This document shows, piece by piece, positions 26,914 through 36,490 of a stretch of DNA of 64,000 bases. The DNA is from an uncultured Victivallales bacterium. GTDB lineage: Bacteria; Verrucomicrobiota; Lentisphaeria; Victivallales; UBA1829. The position numbers and the translations under genes are program-made. The stretch is taken from positions 1 to 64,000 of the forward strand of contig CALXRL010000001.1 of assembly GCA_944390735.1 (NCBI GenBank). The letters run 5' to 3'. The first letter of the stretch is position 1. Each line of letters begins with the position of its first letter. The notes below the pieces were generated by a model that worked only from the letters and a program-made list of their open reading frames with translations, was not told the origin of the DNA and did not search any database.

Positions 26914-29900
26914 ATGGAGCGATGGAGAATTTTGATGGTGTTGATGTTGCTTGCGGCGGTTTGCGGGAAAGCGGAAATCCGTCGTACGGAGCATGGGGTG
27001 TTTCAGGTGGAAAAACAGAAATTCGGTGTCGCATACTGGAGTCTGGACTGGAAGGTGAGTGCGGGGCAGGTTCTGAATCCGGAGAGCGTCTCATTTCCCG
27101 GGGAGGGAGGAGACGAGACGCCGCAGGGAATCCGGCGCCATGGCGTCTGGCGGATTTCCGCAGATCGTCAATTCCAGTATGTGGAAACTGTTCGGACGCT
27201 CTCGCCAAACGAAAATGATCTTCAGCTGGATTTGAAATCCGATCCCGGAATTCCGACTTCCATTCTGGCGTGGTGCACGCGGATTCCGGATGCGGAGTAT
27301 TCGGCGGCTCCGGCGGTCTTCAACGGGAAAGTTCTCCCCCCTCCGGCAAAACAGCAGGAATTCGAGTCGGATCGTGAGAACGAACTCATTCTGAATCTGC
27401 GGAAAGGACGTCTCATGATCCGCGGCCGGTTTTCGTTGACTCTGCTCCCCTCCTCCGGGGGAATCGAGATCCGTCTCCGCTTTCCGAAGAGCTGGGGAAA
27501 GATCCATGCCGCACAGCTGAAGCTGCATCTGCGGTACGAGCCTTATGTTTCCCGGACGATCGACCTGCGCTCCGCGGCAAACATGGGGTTTCAGGATGAG
27601 AACGCGGGCGACCGCATCGGCGGATGGACCGATCAGGGGGCCGACAATGATCTGCGCGCGATGGTTCCGGGAGTCCGGGAGTTTGCCGGCGTCTCCTTCG
27701 ATATCATCGATCCCGGGAAAAACCGTGGAAAATCGTGTCTGGCGATGCGCGGCGGAGCGCGCCCCTACTTTCCGGCACACGCAAAGGTCAAAGTGCCGGA
27801 ATGTTCCGGAAACTTCCTTTTCCTTCTGAACGCGCTTGCCTGGGCTCCGGAGAAGGGAAAACCCTCCGGAAAAGTGACCGTTCTCTATTCGGACGGGTCC
27901 CGGATGGAATCGGTGCTGAAATGCGGAATCCATACCGGAAATTTCTGGGGGGCGTCCGATCTTCCGGAAGCGCCTGTTGTCTGGAAGAGCAGAAACGATT
28001 CCTCGGTGATCGGGCTTTACGCGACTCGGATTGCGCTGGATCCGAAGAAGAAGGTCACAGGACTGGAGTTCTCTTCGCTGGATCAGGTCTGGATGATTCT
28101 GGCGGCGACGGTGACCAACCGCGAGCTGGAAAACAAGACCTCCGAAGCCGTTGTCATCCGTCCCGGCCGGGATTGGACTCCGCTGAATGCCGGATTTCGG
28201 ACTCTCCGCGGAAGCGTGGCCGATCTCTCCTTTCTGCTGGACGCACCCGCTGGAAAATACGGTTTCGTGAAAACGGACGGAGATCATTTTGTATTTGAAA
28301 ACCGACCCGGGATTCCGGTCCGGTTCTGGGGGGCGAACCTCTGCATGGAGGCGATCTTCATGGAGAAAAAGGCGATCAGCGGAATGCTCGACGATTTCGC
28401 TTCCATGGGCTGCAATTCGATCCGTCTGCATCATTTCGACTACCTCCTGACCCGGAATGAAAATCGGACGGGGGTGTTTGATCCGGAGAAAGCGGATCGT
28501 CTGGACTTCCTCGTCGCAGAGGCCAAAAAACGGGGGATCTATGTGACACTCGATCTGCTGACCATCGCTCAGCTGGGGAGCATGGAGAAGGTCTCGCTGG
28601 CGTGGAAGACTCGGGACTATAAAACCCTCTGCTATTTTGATCCGGCGGTGCGGAAGGTGTTTCTGGAGTTTGCGGAAAAACTCTTCGGGCATGTCAATGC
28701 CTATACGGGAATCGCCTGGAAGGAGGATCCCGTGTTCGTCAGTGTCAATCTGATCAATGAGGGAACGCTTCCGGTGCTGGTGAACCGGATGAGCGACCGG
28801 GTTCGTCCGGTGGTGGAATCGGCGTTCCGGCAGTATCTGGAACGGCACGGACTCTCCGGAAAAGATGCGTGGGTGAAGCATCGGGAGGCGTTTCTGGAAG
28901 AGACCGGAAAAGAATTCTTCTCGGACGTGAAACAGCGTCTTCGCGCCTTCGGGGTCCGGATCCCCCTTTCGGATCAGAACTTTGCCGAAGCTGCCGGGGA
29001 TACGCGTGCATGTTTTGATTATGTCGATACGCATTTGTACTGGGGACATCCGGTGTTCATCGGGAAGAATTCATGGAAACTGCCGTACTACACAAATCCG
29101 GTTTCCGCGATTGCGGCCAATGCCGGGGGAATCGGGGATGTGTTCCATGTCCGGGTGTTCGGACGCCCGATGACCATCACCGAGTGGGGATACTGTTATC
29201 CGAATCCCCGGAATTTTGAAGGTCCCTTTCTGGTTGCGGCCTATTCCGCGCTTCAGGATTTCAGCGGACTCTGGCAGTTCTGTTACTCGCATGCGGCCAA
29301 TCCCGAGATTCCGAAACCCTTCGGATCGTTTGATTTCCATGCGCATCCGGTGATGAAGGCCGCCGTCCGGGCGGGAGCGCTGATGTTCCTGCGCGGCGAT
29401 GTCCGGACGGCTCCTTCCTCCGTTTCCGGAACCCCGGAAGGAATCCGCGCCGCCGGAAGAACAATTGCCCTCGTTACGAAAATCGGACGATCCATTCCGG
29501 GAAGAAAGGCTCCCGGTGTCTTCCTGGCTCTGCCGGGGGAGAAGACGGAAAACACCGCCTCCTCCGTGATCCGGGTGAAAAACACTTCGGACGCTCTGCG
29601 GAAACTCACGGAGACCGGGACGATTCCCAAACATTGCGTCGATCTCCGCAACGGAATCAGCAGAAGCGAGACCGGGGAACTGATTCTGAACCGCAAACAG
29701 GGAAATTTCCGGGTTGTCGCTCCGTTGTGCGAAGCTCTGCTGATGAAGGCCGGACAGACCCTTTCCGGGGATTTCCTTTCCGTACGGAACGGCGGAGTTT
29801 TCGCGGCGTTCTTCGCCGCCTCGCTTGACCGCCGTCCCCTGAAGGAGAGCGGACGGATCCTGCTCATGCATCTGACGGATCTGAAAAGCGACGGCGCCGT

Positions 29901-30174
29901 TTTCCGCGATTCCACCCTTTCCATTCTCGAAGATGAGGGAACGGCAAAGCGGCTGCTTCGCAGGAACCGGGCGGAGATTGAACTCCGGACGGGAAAGGCG
30001 TATCGTCTGTTCGCCTGCGCGCCGGATGGATCCCGTCTGTCCGAGGTCCCCTTCCAGCGGAAGGCGGATCGGATCACGTTTATCGCGGACAACGCTTCGG
30101 AAAAAGGAGGCGTTCTGATTTATGAACTGCTCGGAAATCATTCAGAAAAAACCAAAACAGAGAGGGAGAAATAA
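26914..30174 (+). CDS. Secreted GH-A clan glycoside hydrolase (GH5-like), multidomain
   Basis: The protein has 1086 residues with a signal peptide of about 20 residues (MERWRILMVLMLLAAVCGKA). Residues of about 21-450 are beta-rich with no family that I recognise. A TIM barrel follows from about 455: FVFENRPGIPVRFWGANLCM, CNSIRLHHFDYLL, RLDFLVAEAKKRGIYVTLDL. The acid/base is the NE pair in VSVNLINEGT (Glu616) and the nucleophile is in MTITEWGY (Glu757), the standard clan GH-A arrangement. The last 200 residues form a further beta domain. It probably cleaves a beta-linked polysaccharide outside the cytoplasm. It is the first gene of the operon, with a consensus promoter and operator. Confidence 0.82.
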   Translation: MERWRILMVLMLLAAVCGKAEIRRTEHGVFQVEKQKFGVAYWSLDWKVSAGQVLNPESVSFPGEGGDETPQGIRRHGVWRISADRQFQYVETVRTLSPNENDLQLDLKSDPGIPTSILAWCTRIPDAEYSAAPAVFNGKVLPPPAKQQEFESDRENELILNLRKGRLMIRGRFSLTLLPSSGGIEIRLRFPKSWGKIHAAQLKLHLRYEPYVSRTIDLRSAANMGFQDENAGDRIGGWTDQGADNDLRAMVPGVREFAGVSFDIIDPGKNRGKSCLAMRGGARPYFPAHAKVKVPECSGNFLFLLNALAWAPEKGKPSGKVTVLYSDGSRMESVLKCGIHTGNFWGASDLPEAPVVWKSRNDSSVIGLYATRIALDPKKKVTGLEFSSLDQVWMILAATVTNRELENKTSEAVVIRPGRDWTPLNAGFRTLRGSVADLSFLLDAPAGKYGFVKTDGDHFVFENRPGIPVRFWGANLCMEAIFMEKKAISGMLDDFASMGCNSIRLHHFDYLLTRNENRTGVFDPEKADRLDFLVAEAKKRGIYVTLDLLTIAQLGSMEKVSLAWKTRDYKTLCYFDPAVRKVFLEFAEKLFGHVNAYTGIAWKEDPVFVSVNLINEGTLPVLVNRMSDRVRPVVESAFRQYLERHGLSGKDAWVKHREAFLEETGKEFFSDVKQRLRAFGVRIPLSDQNFAEAAGDTRACFDYVDTHLYWGHPVFIGKNSWKLPYYTNPVSAIAANAGGIGDVFHVRVFGRPMTITEWGYCYPNPRNFEGPFLVAAYSALQDFSGLWQFCYSHAANPEIPKPFGSFDFHAHPVMKAAVRAGALMFLRGDVRTAPSSVSGTPEGIRAAGRTIALVTKIGRSIPGRKAPGVFLALPGEKTENTASSVIRVKNTSDALRKLTETGTIPKHCVDLRNGISRSETGELILNRKQGNFRVVAPLCEALLMKAGQTLSGDFLSVRNGGVFAAFFAASLDRRPLKESGRILLMHLTDLKSDGAVFRDSTLSILEDEGTAKRLLRRNRAEIELRTGKAYRLFACAPDGSRLSEVPFQRKADRITFIADNASEKGGVLIYELLGNHSEKTKTEREK

Positions 30175-30180
30175 GATAAA

Positions 30181-30924
30181 ATGAGAAAACAAGCGAATTT
30201 CACTCTGATCGAACTTCTGATAACGATTGCCATCATTGCGATTCTGGCTTCCCTGCTTCTTCCGGCGTTGAGTTCCGCAAGAACAAAGGCGATGACCATT
30301 TCCTGTTCCGGGAATCAAAGGCAGCTGGCGCTCTTCGTCATCACCTATACCGCGGACAACAATGAATTCCTGATGACGGAGCTGAAATATTACAAGCAGC
30401 TCATGCCGTACAGCAATCCGGGAATTGCGATCAACGATGAATGCATATTCGATTATCGGAAAATGCGTCCGCGCGGCGCATACGACTGTCCGGGGGAGCC
30501 GTACACGCTGAAGGCCCGCTGGGGGCAGGCCAGTTCCGATGGATCGGAATCCGCCTGGGAAAAGATGGGTTTCTGGCAGGGGATCTCCGTTTCCGCCCTC
30601 AGCCGCGGCAACTGGAACGGATATGACTCCGCCTGGAACCCCACCATTCAGCCGCGGAAAATTTCCCGGATCCTCTCTCCGAGCACCCGCGCCATGTTTA
30701 CGGACATCTACAAGAAAACATCGATTCCGTTCTTCTGGGGAGCAGAGTGGAACCGCAACAACATTTACAACGGGGCGGTTTTTCCCCGGCACGGCAACGG
30801 TGTGAACACGGTGTATATCGCAGGCAATGCCGGATTCCTCAAATGGAATCAGGTTCCGCTGTACAAGGATATGGAGCCCAACCGGAATTTCTACCAGTAT
30901 GGAAATACCGACGACGGCCGATGA
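30181..30924 (+). CDS. Type II/IV pseudopilin-like protein
   Basis: The protein has 247 residues. It begins [20 protein letters not shown], with the prepilin helix and Glu+5, and again Asn instead of Gly before the predicted cleavage site. Near the C terminus RHGNGVNTVYIAGNAG keeps the H-X9 spacing, but has Ala-Gly where H-X9-DG members have Asp-Gly. It starts 7 bases after the hydrolase stop, and its ribosome binding site (AGGGAG) lies inside the end of that gene. It is paired with a LacI gene 70 bases downstream, echoing the pair at 2644-3693. Confidence 0.85.
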   Translation: MRKQANFTLIELLITIAIIAILASLLLPALSSARTKAMTISCSGNQRQLALFVITYTADNNEFLMTELKYYKQLMPYSNPGIAINDECIFDYRKMRPRGAYDCPGEPYTLKARWGQASSDGSESAWEKMGFWQGISVSALSRGNWNGYDSAWNPTIQPRKISRILSPSTRAMFTDIYKKTSIPFFWGAEWNRNNIYNGAVFPRHGNGVNTVYIAGNAGFLKWNQVPLYKDMEPNRNFYQYGNTDDGR

Positions 30925-30993
30925 GGAGAGATTCGTCAAAGACGGTTGAAAAAATGGTTTCCCGGGATATATTTGCGGAAAACGGGGAGATTT

Positions 30994-32091
30994 ATGACTC
31001 TGAAGGATCTGGCGCGGGAACTGGGAGTCGCGCCCTCCACCATCAGCCGTGTTCTGAACGGTTGCAGCAAGAATTTCACCATTCCGGAGGAATTGCGCAA
31101 GCGGATCCTGGATCATGTTGAAAAACGCGGCTATCGTGCGAATCCCGTGTTTCAGTCGATGAAGCTGCGGAAGAACAAGCATGTCGCGGTTCTGTTTTAC
31201 AGCCGAACAAGCATGAGCACCGGATTCACGGTCGAGCAGATGGTGGACAAGGCCACGCTGTTTCTGCGCGATCAGGGATACGAGGTTCACTACACCTTCT
31301 GCCGTGTCATGCCCCCGCTCCAGAACTATACGATGCCTCCCTGGAAGGTCGCGGGACTGCTGATCCCGGATGTGCATAATCCCGAGACGCTTGCGGAGAT
31401 TGAAAAATCCGGCGTTCCGTATGTCTGCATGAATGGAATTGCCGGTCCGGGAGGCACTTCCGTCCTTGTGGATGAACGGGCCGGGATCTGTGAAATCCTG
31501 GAACATCTGCACTCCCTCGGCCATCGCAGAATTGCCATGCTTTCCCCCCGGTATGAACAGACGCATTTCTACAGCATTGCGCGGGAGCGCTGCGAAGGAT
31601 TCCTGGAAAATGCGCACCGGATGGGAATCCGGCCCCTGACCGTTCACATTCATTCCAGACTTTTTTATCAGGACTCCCTGCTGGGAGCCGATTTCGATCT
31701 GCACAACGGCAGTGCGCCGTTTTTCATAGAGGGACCCGACTTCACCATCGAACTGTTCCGTCAGAACATCACGGCCGTAATCTGCTATGATGATTTCATT
31801 ATGGAGCTTTTCTACAAGGCCCATCAATGCGGAATTGAGATTCCCGGCCGGCTTTCCGTGGTTGCGTACAATGATCTTCCGTTTCTGAAACGGACCATTC
31901 CTCCCACGTCGTCGTTCCGGATCCCCGCCGGGGAAATGGGGGAACTGGCCGCCCGCATTCTTGTGGAAAAGCTGCAGGGAAATCCGGATGAGGAGCGGGG
32001 AAAAGTCCATTTGCTGAAGGGGTCTCTGATCCGGCGGGAATCGACGGCGGAACCGCACGGAAATCCATCCTTTTCGGGATTCCGAACTTGA
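30994..32091 (+). CDS. LacI-family transcriptional regulator
   Basis: The protein has 365 residues from the ATG at 30994, chosen for its GGGGAG 4-6 bases upstream and because the helix-turn-helix begins at once (MTLKDLARELGVAPSTISRV). The hinge is KRGYRANPVFQSMKLRKNKH, and the effector-binding domain covers the remainder (VAVLFYS, VAGLLIPDVHNPETL, AVICYDDFIMELFYKAHQCG, LSVVAYND). It lies inside the operon it probably controls through the inverted repeat at 26859. Confidence 0.92.
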   Translation: MTLKDLARELGVAPSTISRVLNGCSKNFTIPEELRKRILDHVEKRGYRANPVFQSMKLRKNKHVAVLFYSRTSMSTGFTVEQMVDKATLFLRDQGYEVHYTFCRVMPPLQNYTMPPWKVAGLLIPDVHNPETLAEIEKSGVPYVCMNGIAGPGGTSVLVDERAGICEILEHLHSLGHRRIAMLSPRYEQTHFYSIARERCEGFLENAHRMGIRPLTVHIHSRLFYQDSLLGADFDLHNGSAPFFIEGPDFTIELFRQNITAVICYDDFIMELFYKAHQCGIEIPGRLSVVAYNDLPFLKRTIPPTSSFRIPAGEMGELAARILVEKLQGNPDEERGKVHLLKGSLIRRESTAEPHGNPSFSGFRT

Positions 32092-32149
32092 AAAAACGCT
32101 GTTCCCATGCTCTCTTTACCGGAGAAAACTCAAGGAAAGGATCGACTGT

Positions 32150-34114
32150 ATGAAACCATGGTATCTCTCCATTCTGCTTTCTCTGACCGCATGGGGCCTT
32201 GCTGCGGAGAACCCCCTGGGGATGCCCGAATACCGGCAGACTCTTGAACTGGATTTCCGCACCGGGGAAGAGGCCCGGAACGCCTCCCTGGAGAAACTGG
32301 AACTTCCCGATGGAAAAAAACTTGCCTTTTCGACCCGCTGGGACGATACCAACAACCGGCATCTGAAAATGGCCCGGACTCTTGCCGGACGCGGATTCAA
32401 AGGAAATTTCTTCCTGTATCATTTTCAGGACCGCTGGGTGGACCGCAGCGTTCCGGAACAGATTCTGAAACTCGGGTCCGCGCTCGGGTCGCATACGGTG
32501 GATCATCCGAATCTTCCGGGACTTCTGCCGTCGGGGATTTTCCGGCAGATTCTGGATCTCCGGGTTCAGGAGGAGTCCGTCTACCAGACCTGCGTGACGG
32601 CATTTGTTCTGCCGTACTGTTCCTATTCGACGCGTTTTCCGGATCATGTGCCCCATCTGATCGGCGAGATTCTGAAGCGCAGCGGCCATTTCGGAGGTCC
32701 GGAGCCCTGGGGGGATGTCGCATCCCGTTTCGGCCTGGATCCCTCCTTCTGGTACGGATCGTTCCTGTTCGGAATCAACGATCGCGATCCTTCGCCCGAA
32801 CTGTTCGAAAAAAATCTTGCGCGCGGATTGAAAACCATCGCCGGAAAGAACTGGAAAACAGGTCCTCATTTGACGCTGGGACTGCATACATGGCAGAGCG
32901 ACGAGGGTTTCCGGGTGCTGGACGGCATTTTCCAGAAACACGCCGCCAGGCCCGACTGGTGGTATTGCAATGAAAACGAATATCTTGCCTATCGCTATCA
33001 GTTTTTCCATACGGGAATCCGGAAGACCGGCGTTCGCGGGACGACCGCCGTTTTTGAGATCACCCGCATTGCCGCGCCCGAACTGGGGCACAACATTCCG
33101 CTGACGGTCCGGACAGGGAAGACGGTTCCCGTTTCCGCCCGTTTGGATTCCCGGGCGCTGCGCATCACGAACGGAATGGTTTCTCTGCCGCATGATCCGA
33201 AGCATCTGGTGCCAAGGGAGGTGGAGCTGGTCCGTTTTTCCGGAGCGTCTCCCGCCGCGGCAAAGCTCTCCGGAATTCCCGGAACAATTCGCATGAGCTT
33301 CCGGGAGGCGGAAAACAGACTGGATTTCTCCCTTCTTCCGGAGAAGGGGGCAGCGATGGAGAATGTCTCTCTGATTCTTCGGCTTCCGCCTGCGTGGAAG
33401 GAGGGGGTCAGACGGTCGTTTCTGCCGGTTCTGAAGAAGGATCATGTGGTTTCGTTTCCGCTCGGAGAACGGGAAGCGCGTCCGGATTTCAGCGAAGGCG
33501 ATTACGACTTCTATCTTCAGGCCGATCTGCTCTGCGCGGGGACCCCGAAGCGTCTTCACGCGGTGATGAACGTGCCGCGGAAGAGGATCAGAAACGACTC
33601 CCCGCGTGACAACGCACTGGCGGTCGGACCTCTTCCTGCCGGGGCTTTTTCGAAGACGCTGCTGGAGACGCTCTCCCGGCCTTCCGCGAAGCTGACGGAT
33701 TTCGGCTCGAAAGCCATCGAGAAATGGCATCCGCTGTCCGCGGGGAAGGAGGAGGCAGCTCCCTCGCTGAACCCGACGCTGCCGGATCGGAACTGGTCGC
33801 GCGAAGCGGCGGAGTTCCGGAAAAAACAGAACGGAGAGTTTGCCTTCGTCATGGAGTTTGAAACGCCGGCGGCGAAACCGTGCCGTCTGCTGCTGAATGT
33901 GTGGAACGCGAAACAGTGTTCCGCGATTGCCGTCAACGGCACGATTCTGGAGTTCCGGCAGACGCTTCCCTTTGTTTCGCGTGCGGGACGGAACCGGGTG
34001 GTGCTGGTGTTCCCTGTGGATCGGAACCGGGCGCCGTCCATTCAGATGGCCACGGTGACGGAGGGACGGAATCTGTTCGATCATGTGAAATTCGTTCCCG
34101 TGGCGGGACGCTGA
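32150..34114 (+). CDS. Secreted polysaccharide deacetylase-like protein
   Basis: The protein has 654 residues with a signal peptide of about 19 residues (MKPWYLSILLSLTAWGLA). Residues of about 55-280 resemble a NodB-type deacetylase: LAFSTRWDDTNNRHLKMART carries the paired Asp of motif 1, and GSHTVDHPNL (about 113-122) is the H-x3-H metal motif 2. LGLHTWQSDEGF may supply the late His. The C-terminal 300 residues are beta-rich with a jelly-roll-like end (FAFVMEFETPAAKPCRLLLNVWNA, AIAVNGTILEFRQ). The family removes acetyl groups from chitin, peptidoglycan or xylan. Its place beside a GH-A hydrolase suggests work on a decorated plant or host glycan. Confidence 0.7.
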   Translation: MKPWYLSILLSLTAWGLAAENPLGMPEYRQTLELDFRTGEEARNASLEKLELPDGKKLAFSTRWDDTNNRHLKMARTLAGRGFKGNFFLYHFQDRWVDRSVPEQILKLGSALGSHTVDHPNLPGLLPSGIFRQILDLRVQEESVYQTCVTAFVLPYCSYSTRFPDHVPHLIGEILKRSGHFGGPEPWGDVASRFGLDPSFWYGSFLFGINDRDPSPELFEKNLARGLKTIAGKNWKTGPHLTLGLHTWQSDEGFRVLDGIFQKHAARPDWWYCNENEYLAYRYQFFHTGIRKTGVRGTTAVFEITRIAAPELGHNIPLTVRTGKTVPVSARLDSRALRITNGMVSLPHDPKHLVPREVELVRFSGASPAAAKLSGIPGTIRMSFREAENRLDFSLLPEKGAAMENVSLILRLPPAWKEGVRRSFLPVLKKDHVVSFPLGEREARPDFSEGDYDFYLQADLLCAGTPKRLHAVMNVPRKRIRNDSPRDNALAVGPLPAGAFSKTLLETLSRPSAKLTDFGSKAIEKWHPLSAGKEEAAPSLNPTLPDRNWSREAAEFRKKQNGEFAFVMEFETPAAKPCRLLLNVWNAKQCSAIAVNGTILEFRQTLPFVSRAGRNRVVLVFPVDRNRAPSIQMATVTEGRNLFDHVKFVPVAGR

Positions 34115-34136
34115 AACACTCGGAAGGAGAGTTGAA

Positions 34137-35279
34137 ATGGAGTATCGGAGAATCGGAAGAACGGAGATGTCCGCCAGCGTGATCGGGCTTGGGACCGAAC
34201 ATCTGGACCGGAAGCCTCCGGCCGTGGTGGAGGAGACCATTCATGCGGCGCTGGACATGGGAATCAATATGATGGATCTCTTCATGCCCGGAGAGGAGGT
34301 CCGGCGAAACATCGGACGCGCTCTCGCGGGGCGCCGGGAAAAAATGCTCATTCAGGGCCATATCGGTTCCGTCGATCTGAATCAGCAGTACGACATCAGC
34401 CGTGATGTGACGGTCTGCCGGCGCTATTTCGAGAATCTTCTGAAGGCCCTCGGGACCGACTACCTGGATTTCGGCATGCTGTTCTTTGTCGACACACCGG
34501 AGGATTATTCCGCGGTGTTTGACGGTCCGGTTCTGGAGTATGCGCAGTCGTTGAAGGAGAAGGGGGTGATCCGCGCGATCGGGGCAAGCTCCCACAATCC
34601 GGTGACCGCGCGCCGGATCGTGGAAAGCGGCGTTGTGGATCTGCTGATGTTCAGCATCAATCCCGCGTTTGATCTGATGCCGTCGGATGCGGATCTGATG
34701 TCGATGATTGAAAATCCTTCCGGGAATGTGACCGGAAGGGATCCGAAACGCGCGGAGCTGTATCGTGTCTGCGAACAGCGCGGAGTGGGAATCACGGTGA
34801 TGAAGACGCTGGGAGCGGGGAAACTGCTCTCGCCGGAACATACGCCGTTTGTGAAGCCGCTGACGGTGGGGCAGTGCATCCATTATGCGCTGACCCGGCC
34901 CGCGGTGGTCAGTACGCTGATCGGCTGCCGTTCGCGGCAGCAGGTGGAGGAGGCAGTCGGTTATCTTTCCCTTTCCGCGGCGGAACGCGATTATGCGCCG
35001 GTGGTCGGCAGCCGCAGGAATGATTTTCACGGGTCCTGTGTCTACTGCGGGCACTGTCAGCCCTGTCCGGCGGGGATTGATGTGGCGTCGGTCAGCAAAT
35101 ATCTGGATATTGCTCTTCTGGATCCGTCGGACATTCCTCCCGGGACGGCGCATCACTACCGGGCCCTGAAACATCATGCTTCCGAATGTGTCGGCTGCCG
35201 GAAATGCGAGGAGCGCTGTCCCTTCGGAGTTCCGGTGATCCGGAACATGAAGCGGGCGGCTGAGCTTTTCGGCGAATAG
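34137..35279 (+). CDS. Aldo/keto reductase-like protein fused to a 4Fe-4S ferredoxin domain
   Basis: The protein has 380 residues. Residues 1-290 follow the aldo/keto reductase barrel (MEYRRIGRTEMSASVIGLGT, SLKEKGVIRAIGASSHNP, VVSTLIGCRS). Residues of about 300-370 carry two cluster motifs, CVYCGHCQPCP and CVGCRKCEERCP, enough for two 4Fe-4S clusters. Of the Asp-Tyr-Lys-His tetrad only Asp47 is clear. The Tyr stretch is shortened to MDLFMPGEE, the Lys position reads His75, and the His position in DYLDFGMLF reads Phe116. A classical reductase reaction is therefore doubtful. AAGGAGAG precedes the start. It lies 22 bases after the deacetylase gene. Confidence 0.8.
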   Translation: MEYRRIGRTEMSASVIGLGTEHLDRKPPAVVEETIHAALDMGINMMDLFMPGEEVRRNIGRALAGRREKMLIQGHIGSVDLNQQYDISRDVTVCRRYFENLLKALGTDYLDFGMLFFVDTPEDYSAVFDGPVLEYAQSLKEKGVIRAIGASSHNPVTARRIVESGVVDLLMFSINPAFDLMPSDADLMSMIENPSGNVTGRDPKRAELYRVCEQRGVGITVMKTLGAGKLLSPEHTPFVKPLTVGQCIHYALTRPAVVSTLIGCRSRQQVEEAVGYLSLSAAERDYAPVVGSRRNDFHGSCVYCGHCQPCPAGIDVASVSKYLDIALLDPSDIPPGTAHHYRALKHHASECVGCRKCEERCPFGVPVIRNMKRAAELFGE

Positions 35280-35357
35280 GGAAAAACCGCGGGGAAGACC
35301 GTCGGAAAATGGTTGGATCTTCCCCGAAACAGTTGCAACGAACAACAAGGATGGAAA

Positions 35358-36251
35358 ATGAAAAACATCAGAATTGGAACCATGGTCCGTGCCGGAGCAA
35401 ATTCCGGCAGCTACATCCGGGAGATCATTCCGTACGGCTTTGAATGCTTTGCTCTGACCTATCCTTCGGGCAGCTATCAGGGAGTCTCCCCCGAGGAGGT
35501 CGCGGAGAAGGTCATGCCGGAACTGGAGGGAAAGGATATTGAAATTTCCAGCATCTCCGTATTCGGCAATCCGCTGATGGACACGGAGCTGGCGGAGGAG
35601 ACGAGAAAATGTTTCCGTCACGCCATTGAGACGGCGCATCTGTTCGGAACCTCTCTGGTGACGGGGTTCACCGGTTCTCTTGTCGGCAGAAAACTGCCGG
35701 AATCCCTTGAGCGTTTCAAGGAAGTCTGGGCCCCGATGACCGAATTTGCCGCTTCCCGGGGAGTCCGGATCGCGTTTGAAAACTGCAGCATGGGCGGAAA
35801 CTGGAACAGCACAACCTACAACATGGCGTTGAATCCGGACGCATGGGAGCTTCTTTTTGAAGCGGTTCCCGCGGAGAACATCGGTCTTGAATGGGAACCC
35901 TGCCATCAGATGTGCCAGTTCATTGATCCGATGCCGCAGATCGGGGAGTGGAGCAAGCGCATCTTCCACATTCATGGAAAGGATCTCACGTTCCGGAAGG
36001 ATCTTCTTGCGAAACACGGCAATCTGGGGAAGGTTCCCTTCATGTGGCACCGCACGCCGGGCTTCGGTGACAGCAACTGGGCGGACATCATTTCCGAACT
36101 CAGAAAATATGGTTATGAAGGCAATATCGACATTGAGGGCTGGCACGACCCGGTCTATCGCGGCGAACTGGAGATGACCGGTCAGGTCGCCGGACTCCGC
36201 TATCTGAAGCGCTGCCGCGGAGGGGATTACGTGCCGAATCCGGCGGAGTAA
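35358..36251 (+). CDS. Sugar phosphate isomerase/epimerase family protein
   Basis: The protein has 297 residues with the xylose-isomerase-like TIM barrel. GVRIAFENCSMGGNW and NIGLEWEPCHQMCQFID provide Glu and His ligands, IFHIHGKDLTF is the third metal strand, and GYEGNIDIEGWHDPVY the last. These fit a divalent-metal isomerase or epimerase. The start at 35358 is chosen because AAGGATGG lies just upstream and homology begins at MKNIRIGTMV. It is the last gene of the likely operon from 26914. The substrate is unknown but probably a sugar released by the hydrolases. The 239 bases that follow hold no gene. Confidence 0.85.
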   Translation: MKNIRIGTMVRAGANSGSYIREIIPYGFECFALTYPSGSYQGVSPEEVAEKVMPELEGKDIEISSISVFGNPLMDTELAEETRKCFRHAIETAHLFGTSLVTGFTGSLVGRKLPESLERFKEVWAPMTEFAASRGVRIAFENCSMGGNWNSTTYNMALNPDAWELLFEAVPAENIGLEWEPCHQMCQFIDPMPQIGEWSKRIFHIHGKDLTFRKDLLAKHGNLGKVPFMWHRTPGFGDSNWADIISELRKYGYEGNIDIEGWHDPVYRGELEMTGQVAGLRYLKRCRGGDYVPNPAE

Positions 36252-36490
36252 GGGTCCGGAGAGAGAGCCGGCAGTCGGTTCCGCTCCCGAAGGGGGCTTC
36301 CGGGGGGGACTTCCCGAATGAGGAGGGAATGGGGTATGAAACCTCCCATGCGGGGGCGGACCGGAACAGCATCTTGAGAAACCGGTTGTCAGAACCGGAA
36401 TTTGTCAGATAATGCTTGTTTTTTGAAAAATAGTGAAGGCACTCCTGCACAGACGCCTTTATAGTATGTACAAAACAAGGAGAGTTGCAG

